Below are positions 47,630 through 59,434 of a stretch of DNA of 64,000 bases, piece after piece. The translations under genes were made by a program, and so were the position numbers. The notes beneath the pieces are model-generated. The model had not been told where the DNA came from, ran no database searches, and saw only the letters and a program-made list of their open reading frames with translations. The first letter of the stretch is position 1; the number at the start of each line of letters is the position of its first letter. The stretch comes from Favolaschia claudopus (lineage: Eukaryota; Basidiomycota; Agaricomycetes; Agaricales; Mycenaceae): assembly GCA_037176885.1 (NCBI GenBank), contig JAWWNJ010000036.1, positions 434,001 to 498,000 of the forward strand, in the 5' to 3' direction.

Positions 47630-50255
47630 CCTTACAATTTGTGCTTATCTGGCACAGTCAACGATTGCTCCGCACATACGAACTCTGTTCACTAAGCTAT
47701 AAGCTCGGTGCCCGGGTCAGCCTTGCTTCGGTCATGCAAGTTCTATTGGAGGCGGTGACTGAGGCGAGATTTCGTGTCACCATGTCAAATTGTTCTGCAA
47801 CGGATTGGCAACGGACATCCCAACTCGGAAATATTACATTTTAGGCAACTCCGAAGGAGGTGATGTCGAAGCCGCCTTTTCTTTCGCAAGTCGGATGAGA
47901 ACCAGAATGCTGAATTATGGGTACGTGCGTGCGTGTGCTACAATTGTATGCCGTAACTAATAGATATACTCTACGCTTGCGAAAACAGGGTGCCTAATGG
48001 GATATGATACAGTATGTCCGTTTGTTTCCGTGATCTGCAAGAAGAAAAGTTTGTTGTTGAAACGATCGGGATCAAGATCCCCCAAAAAATTATGCCTCCG
48101 TCACGAGGCAGCGAAGTCGAATATTAGACGAATTATGAAGAGTGGTTGGTGGTGATGAGGAATAATGATAATTAGGTGCGTTTGTCGCCAATGAATGAAT
48201 GAGGGCGGCGTGCGCTGAGCTATGGCCGCTGGCCGTAGATTATCGCGTCTTTTACGCGTCATATGCTATGTGGGCAGCGCACATGCAGATGCTGCTTTAG
48301 AAGAAAGTGGGGCCCGTGGACGAGGCGCCTCCTTTCACTCCAGACCCTGATCCTTGGCCCGACGACGACGAGGGCTTGGATCCAGATGATGATTGACCGC
48401 TCATAATGAAAAAAGCGTGAGGGTGAATGAGGAGGAAGTAGTATGTGTTAAGAGTGGTTTCGTTAATGTGGTGGGGGTGGAACCACAAATGAAGTCGATG
48501 AGAAGATGAGCGTCCCCGGTCCACGATGGCTTAGCTTTATACTGCGACGCGCAGCCTTTTTGAGCGGCATAACAAGTTGTTCTGACTCAATATAGAACGT
48601 CTTGTCACGGTTCCGTCACCCGTAAGAATCGCGCCGATTGACGGTGAGAAGAAAGTTGGATCTGATATCGGGAGGCCAAGTTTCATTGAAGACATGGAGT
48701 TAGCTGCACCGCAACGCCGCTACAGTATATTCCTTTCGATTAGAGAAAAAACAAGATTAAGAATCAGGCACCCACATAATGAGACACCGCCTCCGGTTCA
48801 AGGCGGGATGTACCGAGGGTCGATAGGGCAAACTCCTAGTGATACTCGGTCAATGAATCGTTCCGTTCGTTGCAAGGAGTCAAAACCGGAATTCTTGTAC
48901 TGCTTCGCTTCACAAGTCAAAAATTAATTATGTTTGACCCTTGGATTTATAATTTAACGGCCGCGCACGATGGTGGTACATAATCTCAATTTTAGGACAC
49001 GAGAACTTACGCGGGAAGCATGAAAGTAGCAGATCACCTACGCTTTCCCTGCCAATGTTAACTATGAATGAAGACCGGAGTGTTTCTTTGCGAAATTATC
49101 GGCAGTAAGGTGTAGAAGGTCGACCAATTCACAGTGATAGGATTGGAATAGCTCTGGGAATCCCTGCTCTCTTCTATCATCGTCCTAGGACCTGGACTTG
49201 ATCATCACAATAATGAAAAGCGCGTCACTCAGTGCAAGATGTTTATTTGTTTGATCAGCGTCCGAACTTGGTTGACTCTGGAACGCCTATTCCATCGAAG
49301 CAGATCCATCATTGCTGCCAAGATGTGTAATATTTCTCGATAGAGATGGGTGGTACACAGCGGTCCTAACCGCGAGAATAAAATTGTGTATTTCAAAGAC
49401 TTCACGATAGACGCTTGCTTGTCTGTACACATCCGCAAAAGCTGTCGAGTTTATTTGCGGTTTGCGATGTGTTTGCGCTGGAATCGGACAGTCCTGTCGG
49501 TGCATGGCGCATGGAGCGTCATGTAATGTTTCTTCCTGTTGACGGGCCCCGCATTCCCAGCGGCAGCCCACTTTTTACACCGATACAACTGGCGGCCACA
49601 AAACACAAGCGAAACCAACGGAAAAGATTAGGCGAGTCTGCCGTGTTCAGTGTGCTTTCTGTCTGTAAGCGGGTTTGCTTCCACGACGATGACGGGAAGA
49701 TAGCAGGAACGGCCCTACATCCGAAAACATAGTCATGGGACGCTGCGAGAAGCACTAGGCGGTTAGACTTTTGGGCACTGAATGGCTGCGTAGAGAAAAT
49801 CCCCGACACGGCGATCAAGTCTCCCAGGCTTCGAACTGTAAATGGACTCCGGTCTGGAGGAAATATCCTTCGGAAGCCCAAGAATTGCGTACACTGGCAA
49901 ATATTTACCGTGTTCGCCAGAGTACAAATCACAGGAACAAGTGTAGACAGCTTGCTTTTTTCGAGAAAACCGCATCGAGTGCGTAGAGACACACAATGCA
50001 TTCAAAGTCCCGAGAAATTCCGCAGCTCGGCGCGTCCGGGCGAGATGGAAACAGCTGCAAATTCGCCGACCAAGTGAGCTGGCGGAAGGAATGGAAAGGA
50101 AGCCTATGACACAAATTGTGGAATGTGGAAAGTCACCCGGGCCCGTGATCCTTCATCTTTCAGACCTTCGGAGTGGGAACATAATCTCGGAAGTCAGCCA
50201 TAAGGCACAGTTCTCGGCGAGAACAGGAAGCACATTTGTAAATACAGAAGAATTA
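47630..50255. other. gene-poor region
   Basis: Apart from a possible 35-residue Ser/Gly-rich protein at 48297-48404, I see only short frames without known similarity. No tRNA, rRNA or mobile element was recognised. Confidence 0.4.
48297..48404 (-). CDS. possible very small Ser/Gly-rich protein
   Basis: An ATG at 48404 opens a 35-codon frame made almost only of Ser, Gly, Lys, Pro and Thr (MSGQSSSGSKPSSSSGQGSG...) ending in Phe-Phe. Tiny Ser/Gly-rich proteins of this kind are found in Agaricomycete genomes, sometimes with high expression. There is no intron or domain. It could be chance low-complexity sequence. Confidence 0.35.
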   Translation of the reverse strand: MSGQSSSGSKPSSSSGQGSGSGVKGGASSTGPTFF

Positions 50256-51804
50256 CTATACCACTTCGGCAATAATTTTCCCGCTATTATATTGTGAATA
50301 AAAGTTCGGATACGAGGGGGAAATGTATCACCTCGTGCTGTTTGATTCCATCTCTCGATGAGCGTCTTGGATATCATTCCACGAATAGACCTGGCAAGTG
50401 AAGCATGAGGGAATTCAAAGATGGAATGGCAACGCAAACCTTATGAATATATGTTTTGATTGGTCCGTCGCTGCTCTGACCAGTGATGAGTGGCAAAACC
50501 TCCTTGTCGAAGCTGAGTGTAAAATAGTCATGAGAACTCCAGTAAAAATACGGCGCAATTCAACATGCCGAGCGATAAGGTCTGCCTGGTATTGCGGGCT
50601 GCGAGATCGAAGAGTAGAGCCTTGAATACGGAGGCGTTTATAAAGAATGGGAGTCAAATTGAAGGAGGCGACTGTGGCACCTAGAACAACCAGGAAATGG
50701 ACTCCAATTAGAAATAAATGAAAAATTCAAATATCAAGGCGTCTACCGCTTAACAGAGCCAGCATCGTCATTCGCCCGTCCACAGCGAGAGAATCAAGGT
50801 TTTTCACAAAATGGCTTTGCCCGCTGTATTCTTTTAAGCCCGGGTCCAATGAAAAGAAGGCAGTATACTTACACGAAATCAACAACAACATCCACACCTT
50901 TGTTCTGAGTAACCTCCTTGACTACTTGTGAGAAATCTTGAGTCTTGTAATTCGCCGTGTGAGTCGCGCCGTTGGGTAAGGAGAGGAGCCAGTCTAGCTT
51001 TTCTTGGGTGGACGCGGTTGCGGTAATGGTTTTTCTATTGTGAAAATTGAGAAGATGAAAATTTACCGCATTATAAAAATTGTGCTCACGCTCCGTTCAA
51101 ACGGGCCAATTGTATGGCAGCCACACCCACACCTGTGACGGGTCCGGTTACAAAATCAAATTGCGGGATGAGACAAGTCTGAATGCATACCTGAAGCTCC
51201 CGCATGGACGAGAACATCGTTGTTCGGTTTGATTTCGCCGTAAACAACAACGGCCTGGAAAGCTGCAGAAAACTCTCAATATCACAATAAATAATGAGAC
51301 AGACCGGGAGCCTACCAGTGAGAAAGCATTCCGGAATGCTGGCGGCTTCAACCCATGACAAGCGGGACGGCTTTGAGACGACATGTGTCTGCAGCACGAC
51401 GATGTACTCAGCGTATGCGCCCTGAATAGACGTTAGTGAGATAGAGCGATCCAGATAGATAGACGTACGCCTCCGGCGAGACCCATAACCTCATCATCGA
51501 TCTTCCACCGCGATACATTGGAACCAACCTGAGCAACCTGCCCAGAGAATTCCACCCCCAAAATCGTAGATGATCCCGCTGGGGGCGGATAGAGACCATT
51601 CCGCTGTGAGATATCCATCCGATTCAAACCAAAAGCCTTGATCTATGGTTGGATCAAGATGAGGTTCGAGTAACAGCACAGACTGAGACTCCGTGGGCTT
51701 GCCTTCACCAGGATTTCGTCCGCACGAGGAACTGGAGTCTCCGCTTCTCCAATGTACAGGTTCTCTGCGGGACCAGACTCGTTCTTGATCAGTACGGCAC
51801 GCAT
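50256..51804 (-). CDS. zinc-independent quinone oxidoreductase (PIG3/TP53I3-like MDR family)
   Basis: It should reduce quinones or enones with NADPH. Eleven exons (51804-51703, 51642-51469, 51421-51316, 51262-51191, 51132-51090, 51034-50873, 50823-50747, 50680-50569, 50512-50440, 50390-50332, 50283-50256) sum to 1008 nt, or 335 residues, the family's usual length. Motifs are KIKAFGLNRMDISQRNG, GVEFSGQVAQVGSNV, then AGASGVGVAAIQLARLNGA (Rossmann, cofactor binding), GVDVVVDFVGQSHF and the C-terminal SGKIIAEVV. The structural zinc cysteines of alcohol dehydrogenases are absent, as expected for this class. Intron 1 begins gcaagc and intron 8 begins gcatgt, so both would be GC-AG introns. Every other junction is GT-AG and in frame. 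Confidence 0.9.
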
Positions 51805-54336
51805 CGTATTTCAAGACAACAGGAGAGTAAGAGAGCAACGCCTGTTCGACCCGAAGAGTTGCTGACCGATGAAGCACGCCATCATGAACCTCATTGGACA
51901 AGACACAGTCGAGTCGGTATCGGCAATCTTCCTTTTCGTGTCCTCTGTATCGCTCAATCATGAGTGAAAGGCTAAGTATTGCTGCAACATATGGACCTGC
52001 AGCTGTATCTGCTAGGCGCCTAGTCGAGGCCCAATTGGGAAGTGACTTAGCCGAATCACATAAAGTGTGACACCTGCTGTGACAACAGGTGACAACTTTG
52101 ATATTTTTCTTTCGTTCCTCCACCATGTCGAGAATCGAGGATTGACTGTTCCTTTCTGGTATCTTCTGCATCACCCACAGCCGCGATGATTACAACGTGA
52201 GTACTCATCGTCTCGTTCTAACTTCTTCTTGGACTTTTTTTCCTTATTCAATGTGATGATTCCTTGCTATGGTCCGTGTTTCCTAGAAGCGACTAGACAC
52301 CGCTGCTTCAAAATGCAGACAATCCATATACCCTAGCCTCCTGACCCTTCTCTCTCTCTCTTCTCTTTTGTGATTGACCTTGCTCTTCTCCCATGCTGAT
52401 ACTTTGCTGGCAGGTACTTGGCGCTCGACGTTGCCGTCAAATTTCGAAACGATGAATTGCACGATCAACTTCGACAGTCCAATGTCCCTTGTGTTTGGGG
52501 CCAACAAGATGAGTATACAGAATTTAGTTCGTGTTGGGGTTCACGTTTGTACTGGTGGACTTGTAGTAGTGCTGTGAATACGAAGTAACAATTTTTTCCA
52601 TCTCTTCCGGATCCCCCGCCGGACGTCGATTACGACGGTTTGGGTAATCTGCTTTCGCAAGTGGCTCGACTGCGGATATGCTGTTCGAATTCACCTCCGC
52701 TGGCCATACGTCTTGAGATGAATATAGCGGACCACATATCGCAGCGATGAGATATGTGTGGATGTTGCGAAGCCGTTGCAAAAATTTCTCCCTTGATCAC
52801 CGGCTCCAGCGCTCATCAAAAACGACGATGTTGATCTCGAGCATTCGCGACAAGTTTACGAAGGGTGTATCAACTGTCTCGTTCCCGCTGCACTTACCAT
52901 AACCCGAATTCGATGCTGTTCTATAGCCCTGGAGGTCCTGGCCAGAATGATCAGACCAAACTTCTCAAGACCATTCTGCCGGCGTTCCTCATCTACCGTG
53001 GGGTCTCAAACGTATTCCTGCAATGGCATGTTTGGGACCAACTTGCTCGAAGCGGAGACACCGATGGACGTGGTAAGCCAATCGAACAGACAACAGCATA
53101 TGGACGATCATGACTTCTCTCTGCCATTTCCAACTATACGAGGAGTTACATGTATTTTGAAATCAAAGCAAGCACTCTCTCTACACTCAAGTAATCGTCC
53201 AAGGACAGGCCTCAAAGAGTTTGAAGGCACCCATGTCAAAGCCAGGCGAACGTACACACTCACCTGGTCCGTAGCCATGCAACATCCCATCATCGCAGCA
53301 TCTATATTGGGGTGCCCACCCAACGTTCACCTCTGTGCGGGCATCATCGGCCCCCGGTCAAAAACGGCCTCCAAGTACACACGCGTTTCGCCCACTTGTG
53401 TGAGCATTGGAGAACAGAAAAGACAGCGGCCGCACTCCAGGCAATGATCGGCGGCCAGACATCCAACGCCGAGCGCTCATTCCGTTAGGAACCGGGTCTT
53501 CTACAAAACTTACACCGCCCCAGCATGGAGAACACTTTCCGTTTTGGACAGGACGTTGAAGCATGCGCCGTAAAGCTATAGAATGGAAGCCCTTAACTTC
53601 TTATGATCCAGCTGGAGCGAGATCTCGTAGGACCATAGCATCCCGCTTCTTGTTCCTTTCGCCTCCCTCAGATTTTTTTTTGTGTGGCGTCTACTTAGCG
53701 GCAGTCCGAGAGACAAGAATAGTTGAAATCCAGGACGAACAATGTCTGTACCATGGGCTCGGGTTTGATGGTGTGTGACTCAACTTGAGGTACTTACTGG
53801 GTAGCTGTGGGTGGGAAGCGCTACCGAGAGTATAGTAAAATCGATGTGACCGGCATGTCGACAAGGTGGATCGTGCCACTTTTGAATTGCAATGGAGGGA
53901 AAGGGACATTCGACATAAAAATTTGCTGATGACTCGAAAAGACTCCATATTTGGCGAGCCAGTTGCCTTATCAGCACACATCCCGCGAAATTCTGGAGGA
54001 GGCGTAAATAATTATTCATGGTATCTACGCATAAGTAGAACCGACCAGGACACGGAAGAAAACAGAGTCATTACGAAGCTAACAGGCTGGCTGAAGTGAT
54101 GGAACACTGGTGACGCAAAGAGATAGTAGCGAGTGAGAGGGGAAGGAGGGCAGGCATATCGCGAGATATAGATATATATTCGGAAACCGGGTTGAGAAGG
54201 AGACTGGGAAGAGACTGATAGTACATATATAATGGGAGAGTGGGAATGGAAGGGTATCGTTTGCCGATCCAAGAGCGTTGTTGGGCATGTCCACAACGAC
54301 GCGTTGACGAGGAAGGTCGTCCTAACCGTGCAAGCC
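51805..54336. other. no confident gene
   Basis: A plus-strand frame of 166 codons (52947-53447) and a second frame over 52865-53113 look partly protein-like. Neither has a recognised domain, good codon bias or consistent splice sites. The segment 52600-53060 may be a decayed gene. The stretch from 54100 to 54336 is the 3' region of the Vts1 gene. Confidence 0.35.
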
Positions 54337-56332
54337 TTACGCCGGCATCGGAGGCGGGCCACCCTCGATCCCCAGCTTCTTCCGCACAATCTCAAACGTC
54401 TTCAGCATCTTACGCCTCGCCCCAAGCGCCGCGACGCCTTTCGCCTCCAACGCCGCCTCATCCATAATCACCATGTCCTGCCAGCGCATGCCGTCGAAAT
54501 TCGGCGTGTACTTGTGCAGCCGCAAGCTACGCAGCCAAGCGGGAATATCGTTGAGCAGCGCCGGGTCAACGTCGTCCTCGCCCTTGGGCGTCGCGTTAGA
54601 TCCATCACGCGAGCTTGTCGCGCTCTTGGGCGTGCGGGCACTGGTAGGCCCGCGGCCCATCATCATGCGGTTCATACCACCACCTTGTCCCTGCTGCATC
54701 CCCAACCATCCCGCGCCACCGGGCCCCATACCCATTCCAAACGCACCGCCGCTGGCAGCCGCGGCCATTTGCGCCTGCGCCATCTGTGCTGCGAGCAACT
54801 GAGTCTCGGGGGAGATGCCCATCGCAAGCATATTCATGTTCACGCCAGCGAAGGGATTCATGCCCATCCCGTTGGGGTTGTTCATGCCCATACCCATTCC
54901 GAATCCACCCATACCATTACCGAGTCCGTTCATGCCGTTTCCTCGCCCGTCGTTGCTCCTGCCGCCTGCACCCGAACCATCGTCGCTTCCAAAGCGATTC
55001 GACGCGTTCCCCGGAAGCCCAGGGCTGGTCGCCCCGCGCCAATTTTGCTGATTCATGTTCCCACGGACATTCATCGGGTTCCCATTGTCGTCGTACATAT
55101 TTTCCTGCTGCGGCCGTGCTCCACGACGGTGAATGGTAGGATCACCCATCCGAGGAACACCAGGGATGCCTCCGGGCGTCTGTCAAGCAGGGATATCAGT
55201 ACCTTTCCAGAGTGAGGTCGTGGCAACGGTGATTACCTTCCACTCCGCCTTCGCAGCTTCCTTGGGCTCCGGCTTCCCAAACATCGGGAGCGGAGTCGTA
55301 ACCATGCTCGCCCAGCTCTCACTCGTAGAGTGCGCGGGAACCGTTGCTTCCTGCTGGGCGAGGGGACGACCAGTAAATTCGGTGCTCTTCGGGCGACCAG
55401 CCTTATCCTCTCCGGTTGAGGGGGAAGCCGGACGGTTTGTTTCCTGTACCTGTCCAAGCCCACCAGTTCCCCATGTGTTACGGTCACCAGTCGAGGGCAT
55501 GATTGGCGCAGAGATGCGGTGCGCGGCGTTGGCAGCCTTGAGCTTCGCGCGCTGCTGAGCAAGGGTCGAAGCAGCATCACCGGGTTGTCCAATCACAGCA
55601 GACTCCGGAGAGAGGAAGCTGCTAGGGGTTGGGGGCTCAACAAGCGACTGGCGATTGTTTGCGGCTTGATTGAAGTTACGCGTGGTGGGCGACGCGGGCA
55701 GACCTGACTTGAGCCCGGGAGACTTCAGGCTAGCGAGCTTCGCTTCCATCTGAGCTTGCATCGAGCCTCCAACGGCAGGACTCAGGAGGGCGGTCATGGG
55801 GTCGGACCGCGCCATCTGCTGGAGTACTGTAATAAAGAATCGAATCTGGACTTGTGTTGAATGTTGCAGAAGACTGTATAGGGCGGCTGTGCGCTCTGCT
55901 TCTGAAAGAACTTTGAACCCTGCGGCAACATTAGACAATGGCATGTAAGCAAGGGACGAATACTCACATTGCTCGATGGCGCTAAGTTCTTCTTTAAAAT
56001 TGACGTCCAAGGAAGCCGCCGCCATGTCCTCCAGGGTCGCCTCATAATTTTGAAGGTTCTCGAACCATTGGTCTAGCGCCTCGGCTGATTGATGTGAGTC
56101 AGAAAGGGATGTTGTGACAGAAAAAGCTGGAGATTGCACCTTCAGGGGTCTGATACAGACCAGCGGAGCCAACGAGCTCGCTGGTAGGTCGAGCACCTCC
56201 ACCCCCAGCAAGGCGGGGAGAACCAGGAGCAAGTGGAGTGCCACGTGCAGACGGGCCCAAAGACTGGCGGGAGAGCTTGCCGTTGTCGGGACCAGGAGAC
56301 GGACTGGGGCTTGGGGGAGGTCTGAGACTCAT
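54337..56332 (-). CDS. vts1: Vts1/Smaug-type SAM-domain RNA-binding regulator
   Basis: Vts1 binds hairpins of the Smaug-recognition type in mRNAs and recruits the CCR4-NOT deadenylase. Four exons (56332-56140, 56084-55968, 55919-55237, 55179-54337) sum to 1836 nt, or 611 residues. After a Ser/Pro/Gly-rich start comes the conserved N-terminal region [20 protein letters not shown]...[25 protein letters not shown] and [14 protein letters not shown]. The middle is disordered, with an extreme Gly-Met-Asn-rich run at about residues 390-470 (55080-54690). The SAM domain closes the protein, from [19 protein letters not shown] through [18 protein letters not shown], with the Leu, Lys and Ala-Leu-Gly-Ala-Arg features of the RNA-binding face. 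The gene looks complete and lies head-to-head with epoxide hydrolase B. Confidence 0.93.
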
Positions 56333-57316
56333 TGCGAAAGATGTGGGTGAAATATGAAGGGATTTAAATCGATGCTAGATCTGGGATGAATGGACGAAGC
56401 TGGCAGGGATTTTTTGCAGTGTGGGGTAGGGTGTCTGACGTGCAAGGGAGTACTTGTGATTGACCCCGTTCGTTAAGGTAAGGACGTCGAGTCTGAGTGA
56501 GCCTACTAGGGCCCCTGGGCTAGAAACAACAAGGAAAGCCCGACTACGGAGGGGGGTAGACGAGCTTGGGCGTTTCTAGACGAGACCAGCGGAGCCTGCC
56601 GGTCTAGCTAAGGAACGTTGACGTCGACAACGAGCAGCAGGGCGACGGCGACGGCGACAAGCAGGAGACTCGAGCTGAGCGAGATGAAGGAGGAGAAGAA
56701 AGGACCAGCGACTTGTCACACTTGATAGGGCTGTGACTGGGCTGTGATGCGTGACTGTCACTCCGTTTCAAACTGACAGTTCAACAACTGGTCAAAATCT
56801 GTTCTATTCTCCAGGCCGCGACTGTCGAAACAAAAACGTGGCTGTAGTCTGTAGTAGGCGGAAGTATCCACATATATTTTTCCCCAATCAGCGGCATTCT
56901 ATGGCTCTTCTTTTAGATCGCACACTGGCAAACGCAAATTCCCAACCGAAATTGGCACCAACTCTTCTTGTTCTTCAACTTGTGGTACTAGCCTCTGATC
57001 ACTAGCAGACGCTCTCTGAACGACGGCGCTATACCAGGTACGTATCTTACGAGGTCTGCATTCTCGCCGCCGACCTATACATCTGTGGCAGTCACAATGC
57101 CCGGAATCAACATTTACTTATAATTCAAGCTAGTACTTTGCCAGTGAGCAGGGAAAGACTGAACATCGAGTGTCACGGAGGTGGCTCCGTCAGAACGAAT
57201 GCTTAGCTTCGCTGTGACGTCTGGGTGGGAAGCTGACCAGGACCTGCTTATGAAGCGGGACGGCTGATACAGTATATGAAGCTACTCGCACGGACACCAC
57301 CCGGAAGAACTGATCC
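56333..57316. other. divergent intergenic region between vts1 and epoxide hydrolase B
   Basis: The left two thirds is unique DNA serving as the vts1 promoter. From about 56985 rightward the sequence is the duplicated upstream block shared with 12976-13300. The duplication border therefore falls inside this intergenic region. Confidence 0.6.
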
Positions 57317-59010
57317 ATGACCGAGACCCCATTCAAGATCTCCATTCCGGACGCGGCTCTCGAGCGGCTTCAGAAAAAGCTTGAGCTCACTACTCTCCCC
57401 GATGAGCTTGATGGGGCAGGATGGGACTATGGTGTGCCTCTCGCGGATGTCAAACGCCTGGTTTCGCGGTGGACGAACGGGTATGACTGGCGCCACCATG
57501 AGGCACAGCTCAACGCTACATTCCGGCAATTTACTCGCCCCATCGCGGTGGACGGGCACGGAACGCTGAACATCCACTATGTTCATCAACGCAGCGAGGT
57601 CGCGAACGCCATTCCGTTGCTGTTCGTCCATGGGTGTAAGGCTTTTTCTACAACGGACTTATATATGATACTAATAAAATCTACAGGGCCAGGAAGCTTC
57701 ATCGAGGCGCGAAAGATTTTGCCTCTGTTAACCACGAAGTCGGCGAATCATCCTAGTTTTCATGTTGTCACTTTCAGTCTTCCCGGATACGGTTTCTCCG
57801 AGGCAGCTTCAAAGCCTGGGTTTGGTATCGAACAGTATGCAGAGGTGCCTAGATTTGGTTCATTTTTGGCATTGTTTGATATCTGGACTGCAGGTTGGAC
57901 ATAAATTAATGTTGGCATTGGGATACAATGAATACGGTTCGTTCCGTCTATACGACGGGCCATTCGGTGGTTTATTTCTAACGACACAATTCAGTGACCC
58001 AAGGCGGCGACTGGGGGCATGCGGTACGTCGCTAACCAGACCCATTTCAAAACACGAAATCTCAATTCTCAATTCTCAGATTACCCGCAAAATCGCACAA
58101 GTATACGGTGGGAAACACAGCAAGGCCTGGCACACCAACATGGTGATGTAAGTATTACCAGCTCGTTCGACGCTTTGTCGATTCTCAATAATCTACCAGG
58201 GGCCAACCTCCCCAGGGGGACGCGCAAACCGAACTGACTGACAAAGACAAACAACTCCTTGCGAGAACCGAATGGTTCCGCAAAAAGGGTAGCGGATACA
58301 TGCAAGAGCAGTCCACCCAGCCTCAAACATTGGGTTACGCGCTCACCGACTCACCCGTTGGCCTCCTCGCGTGGATCTACGAAAAACTTGTCAACTGGAC
58401 GGACAAGTACCCGTGGGAGGATGATGAAGGTTCTTATATCTCGTATTGTTTCGATTCAATTGCATATACATAGCTGAACTGCTGCTAGTTCTAACGTGGA
58501 TATCGATCTACTATTTCTCGCGCGCCGGACCAGCCGCGTCGCTGCGCATTTATTATGAAGCCGTGGGTCCCCACAAGGCCGAAGGCGAACGTGGATTCGT
58601 CGGTGGTGCTGCTCCGGAGATCCCTCTGGGTTTGTCGCATTTCCCCCAGGAACTTGTTGTGTTGCCAAGGACGCAAGTATCTTTCGTCCATACCTGATTT
58701 CGAACGTATACTGAAGTGAATCCTTGTTGATAGTTGGTCGCGGAAACTTGGAAATATCGTCTTTGAGGCAGAACATGACAGCGGAGGACATTTTGCGGCG
58801 TATGAGAAGCCGAATGAGCTTGTAGACGACCTCAGGAAGATGTTCGGGCAGGATGGGCCCGCGTTCGGAGTAGTCCCTGGAAAGTCTGGGTATCCTACGG
58901 AAGGGAAAAGTGGGTTGTAACTCAAACGGTTGGATTTCAAAGAATGTAAGTACCTCGTTTCAAGCCGATGAGAAGGATTTTTTTGGAAGGCGTATGTTCA
59001 ACCACCACTC
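56985..59010 (+). repeat. segmental duplication, copy B (epoxide hydrolase unit)
   Basis: This is the partner of 12976-14975. The similarity covers upstream DNA, all exons and introns, and about 90 bp after the stop codon, ending around the GCCGATGAGAAGG sequence. An extra stretch (CTTATAATTC...GTGTCACGGAGGTGG region, about 57115-57215) and other small indels in the upstream part distinguish it from copy A. Confidence 0.85.
57317..58920 (+). CDS. epoxide hydrolase B (recent duplicate of A)
   Basis: Eight exons with the same positions and phases as copy A sum to 1218 nt, or 405 residues. The protein differs from A at scattered residues (for example ETPFKIS start Thr for Ser, VPLADV for APLADV, and one codon less at the start of exon 6). 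The catalytic set is intact: HGWPG across intron 1, GGDWG with about D179, HFPQEL with the acid Glu, and SGGHFAAYE with about H363. Intron 7 starts with gcaagt, the same GC-AG border as in A, so it predates the duplication. It lies about 510 bp upstream of paralogue C in the same direction. Confidence 0.92.
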
Positions 59011-59434
59011 GTCGATGTTTGTTATGGTCGAGTCGTTTCGTTCAAGGGGAGAGGTTTGAGAATTTGAAAAATTGAACATGATCATTCAACTTGGAAAGTT
59101 CGCACCGCCTCCCACTTCCACTCGGTGTAGCGGACTAAGTACATCGCAAGTCGTCAGTGGCGAAAAGAGGATGTGCAAGTCCTTACTTGCCTCACCGGCA
59201 CGATTTTCGTTGTTTTCGGCCTACTACTTATGCGTTTCGTGCGTGGGAACTTGGAGTACGGATCATGCCTCTCCAACCCCAACTTAGTCATGAAAAAACA
59301 ACCCAAATTCAACGCGACGCTAGAACGAACATCGCACTTATAACGTGACGAGAAAAATGCGCTACGTGGCTTATAAAGCGGGGCCGTGTACCCTATAAAG
59401 GACCCTCGCACATCGGAACTCCAAAAATCGAACC
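58921..59434. other. intergenic region between epoxide hydrolases B and C
   Basis: The first 90 bp is the duplicated 3' flank shared with copy A. The remainder is unique and carries the promoter of gene C, with two TATA-like elements near its end. No gene is seen. Confidence 0.5.
59372..59400 (+). promoter_or_regulatory. two TATA elements of epoxide hydrolase C
   Basis: TATAAAG occurs at 59372-59378 and again at 59394-59400, that is 63 and 41 bp before the start at 59435. The first has the usual spacing. The second may be alternative or accidental. Confidence 0.45.

Noticed and set aside
52947..53447. Plus-strand frame of 166 codons
   Set aside because: No recognisable domain, no good start context, and a second frame nearby looks equally protein-like. 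A decayed gene is possible but cannot be shown.
54232..55215. Plus-strand frame of 327 codons antisense to vts1
   Set aside because: It mirrors the Gly/Met/Asn-rich coding sequence as a His/Arg/Pro-rich frame. The minus-strand SAM-domain gene with consistent introns accounts for it.
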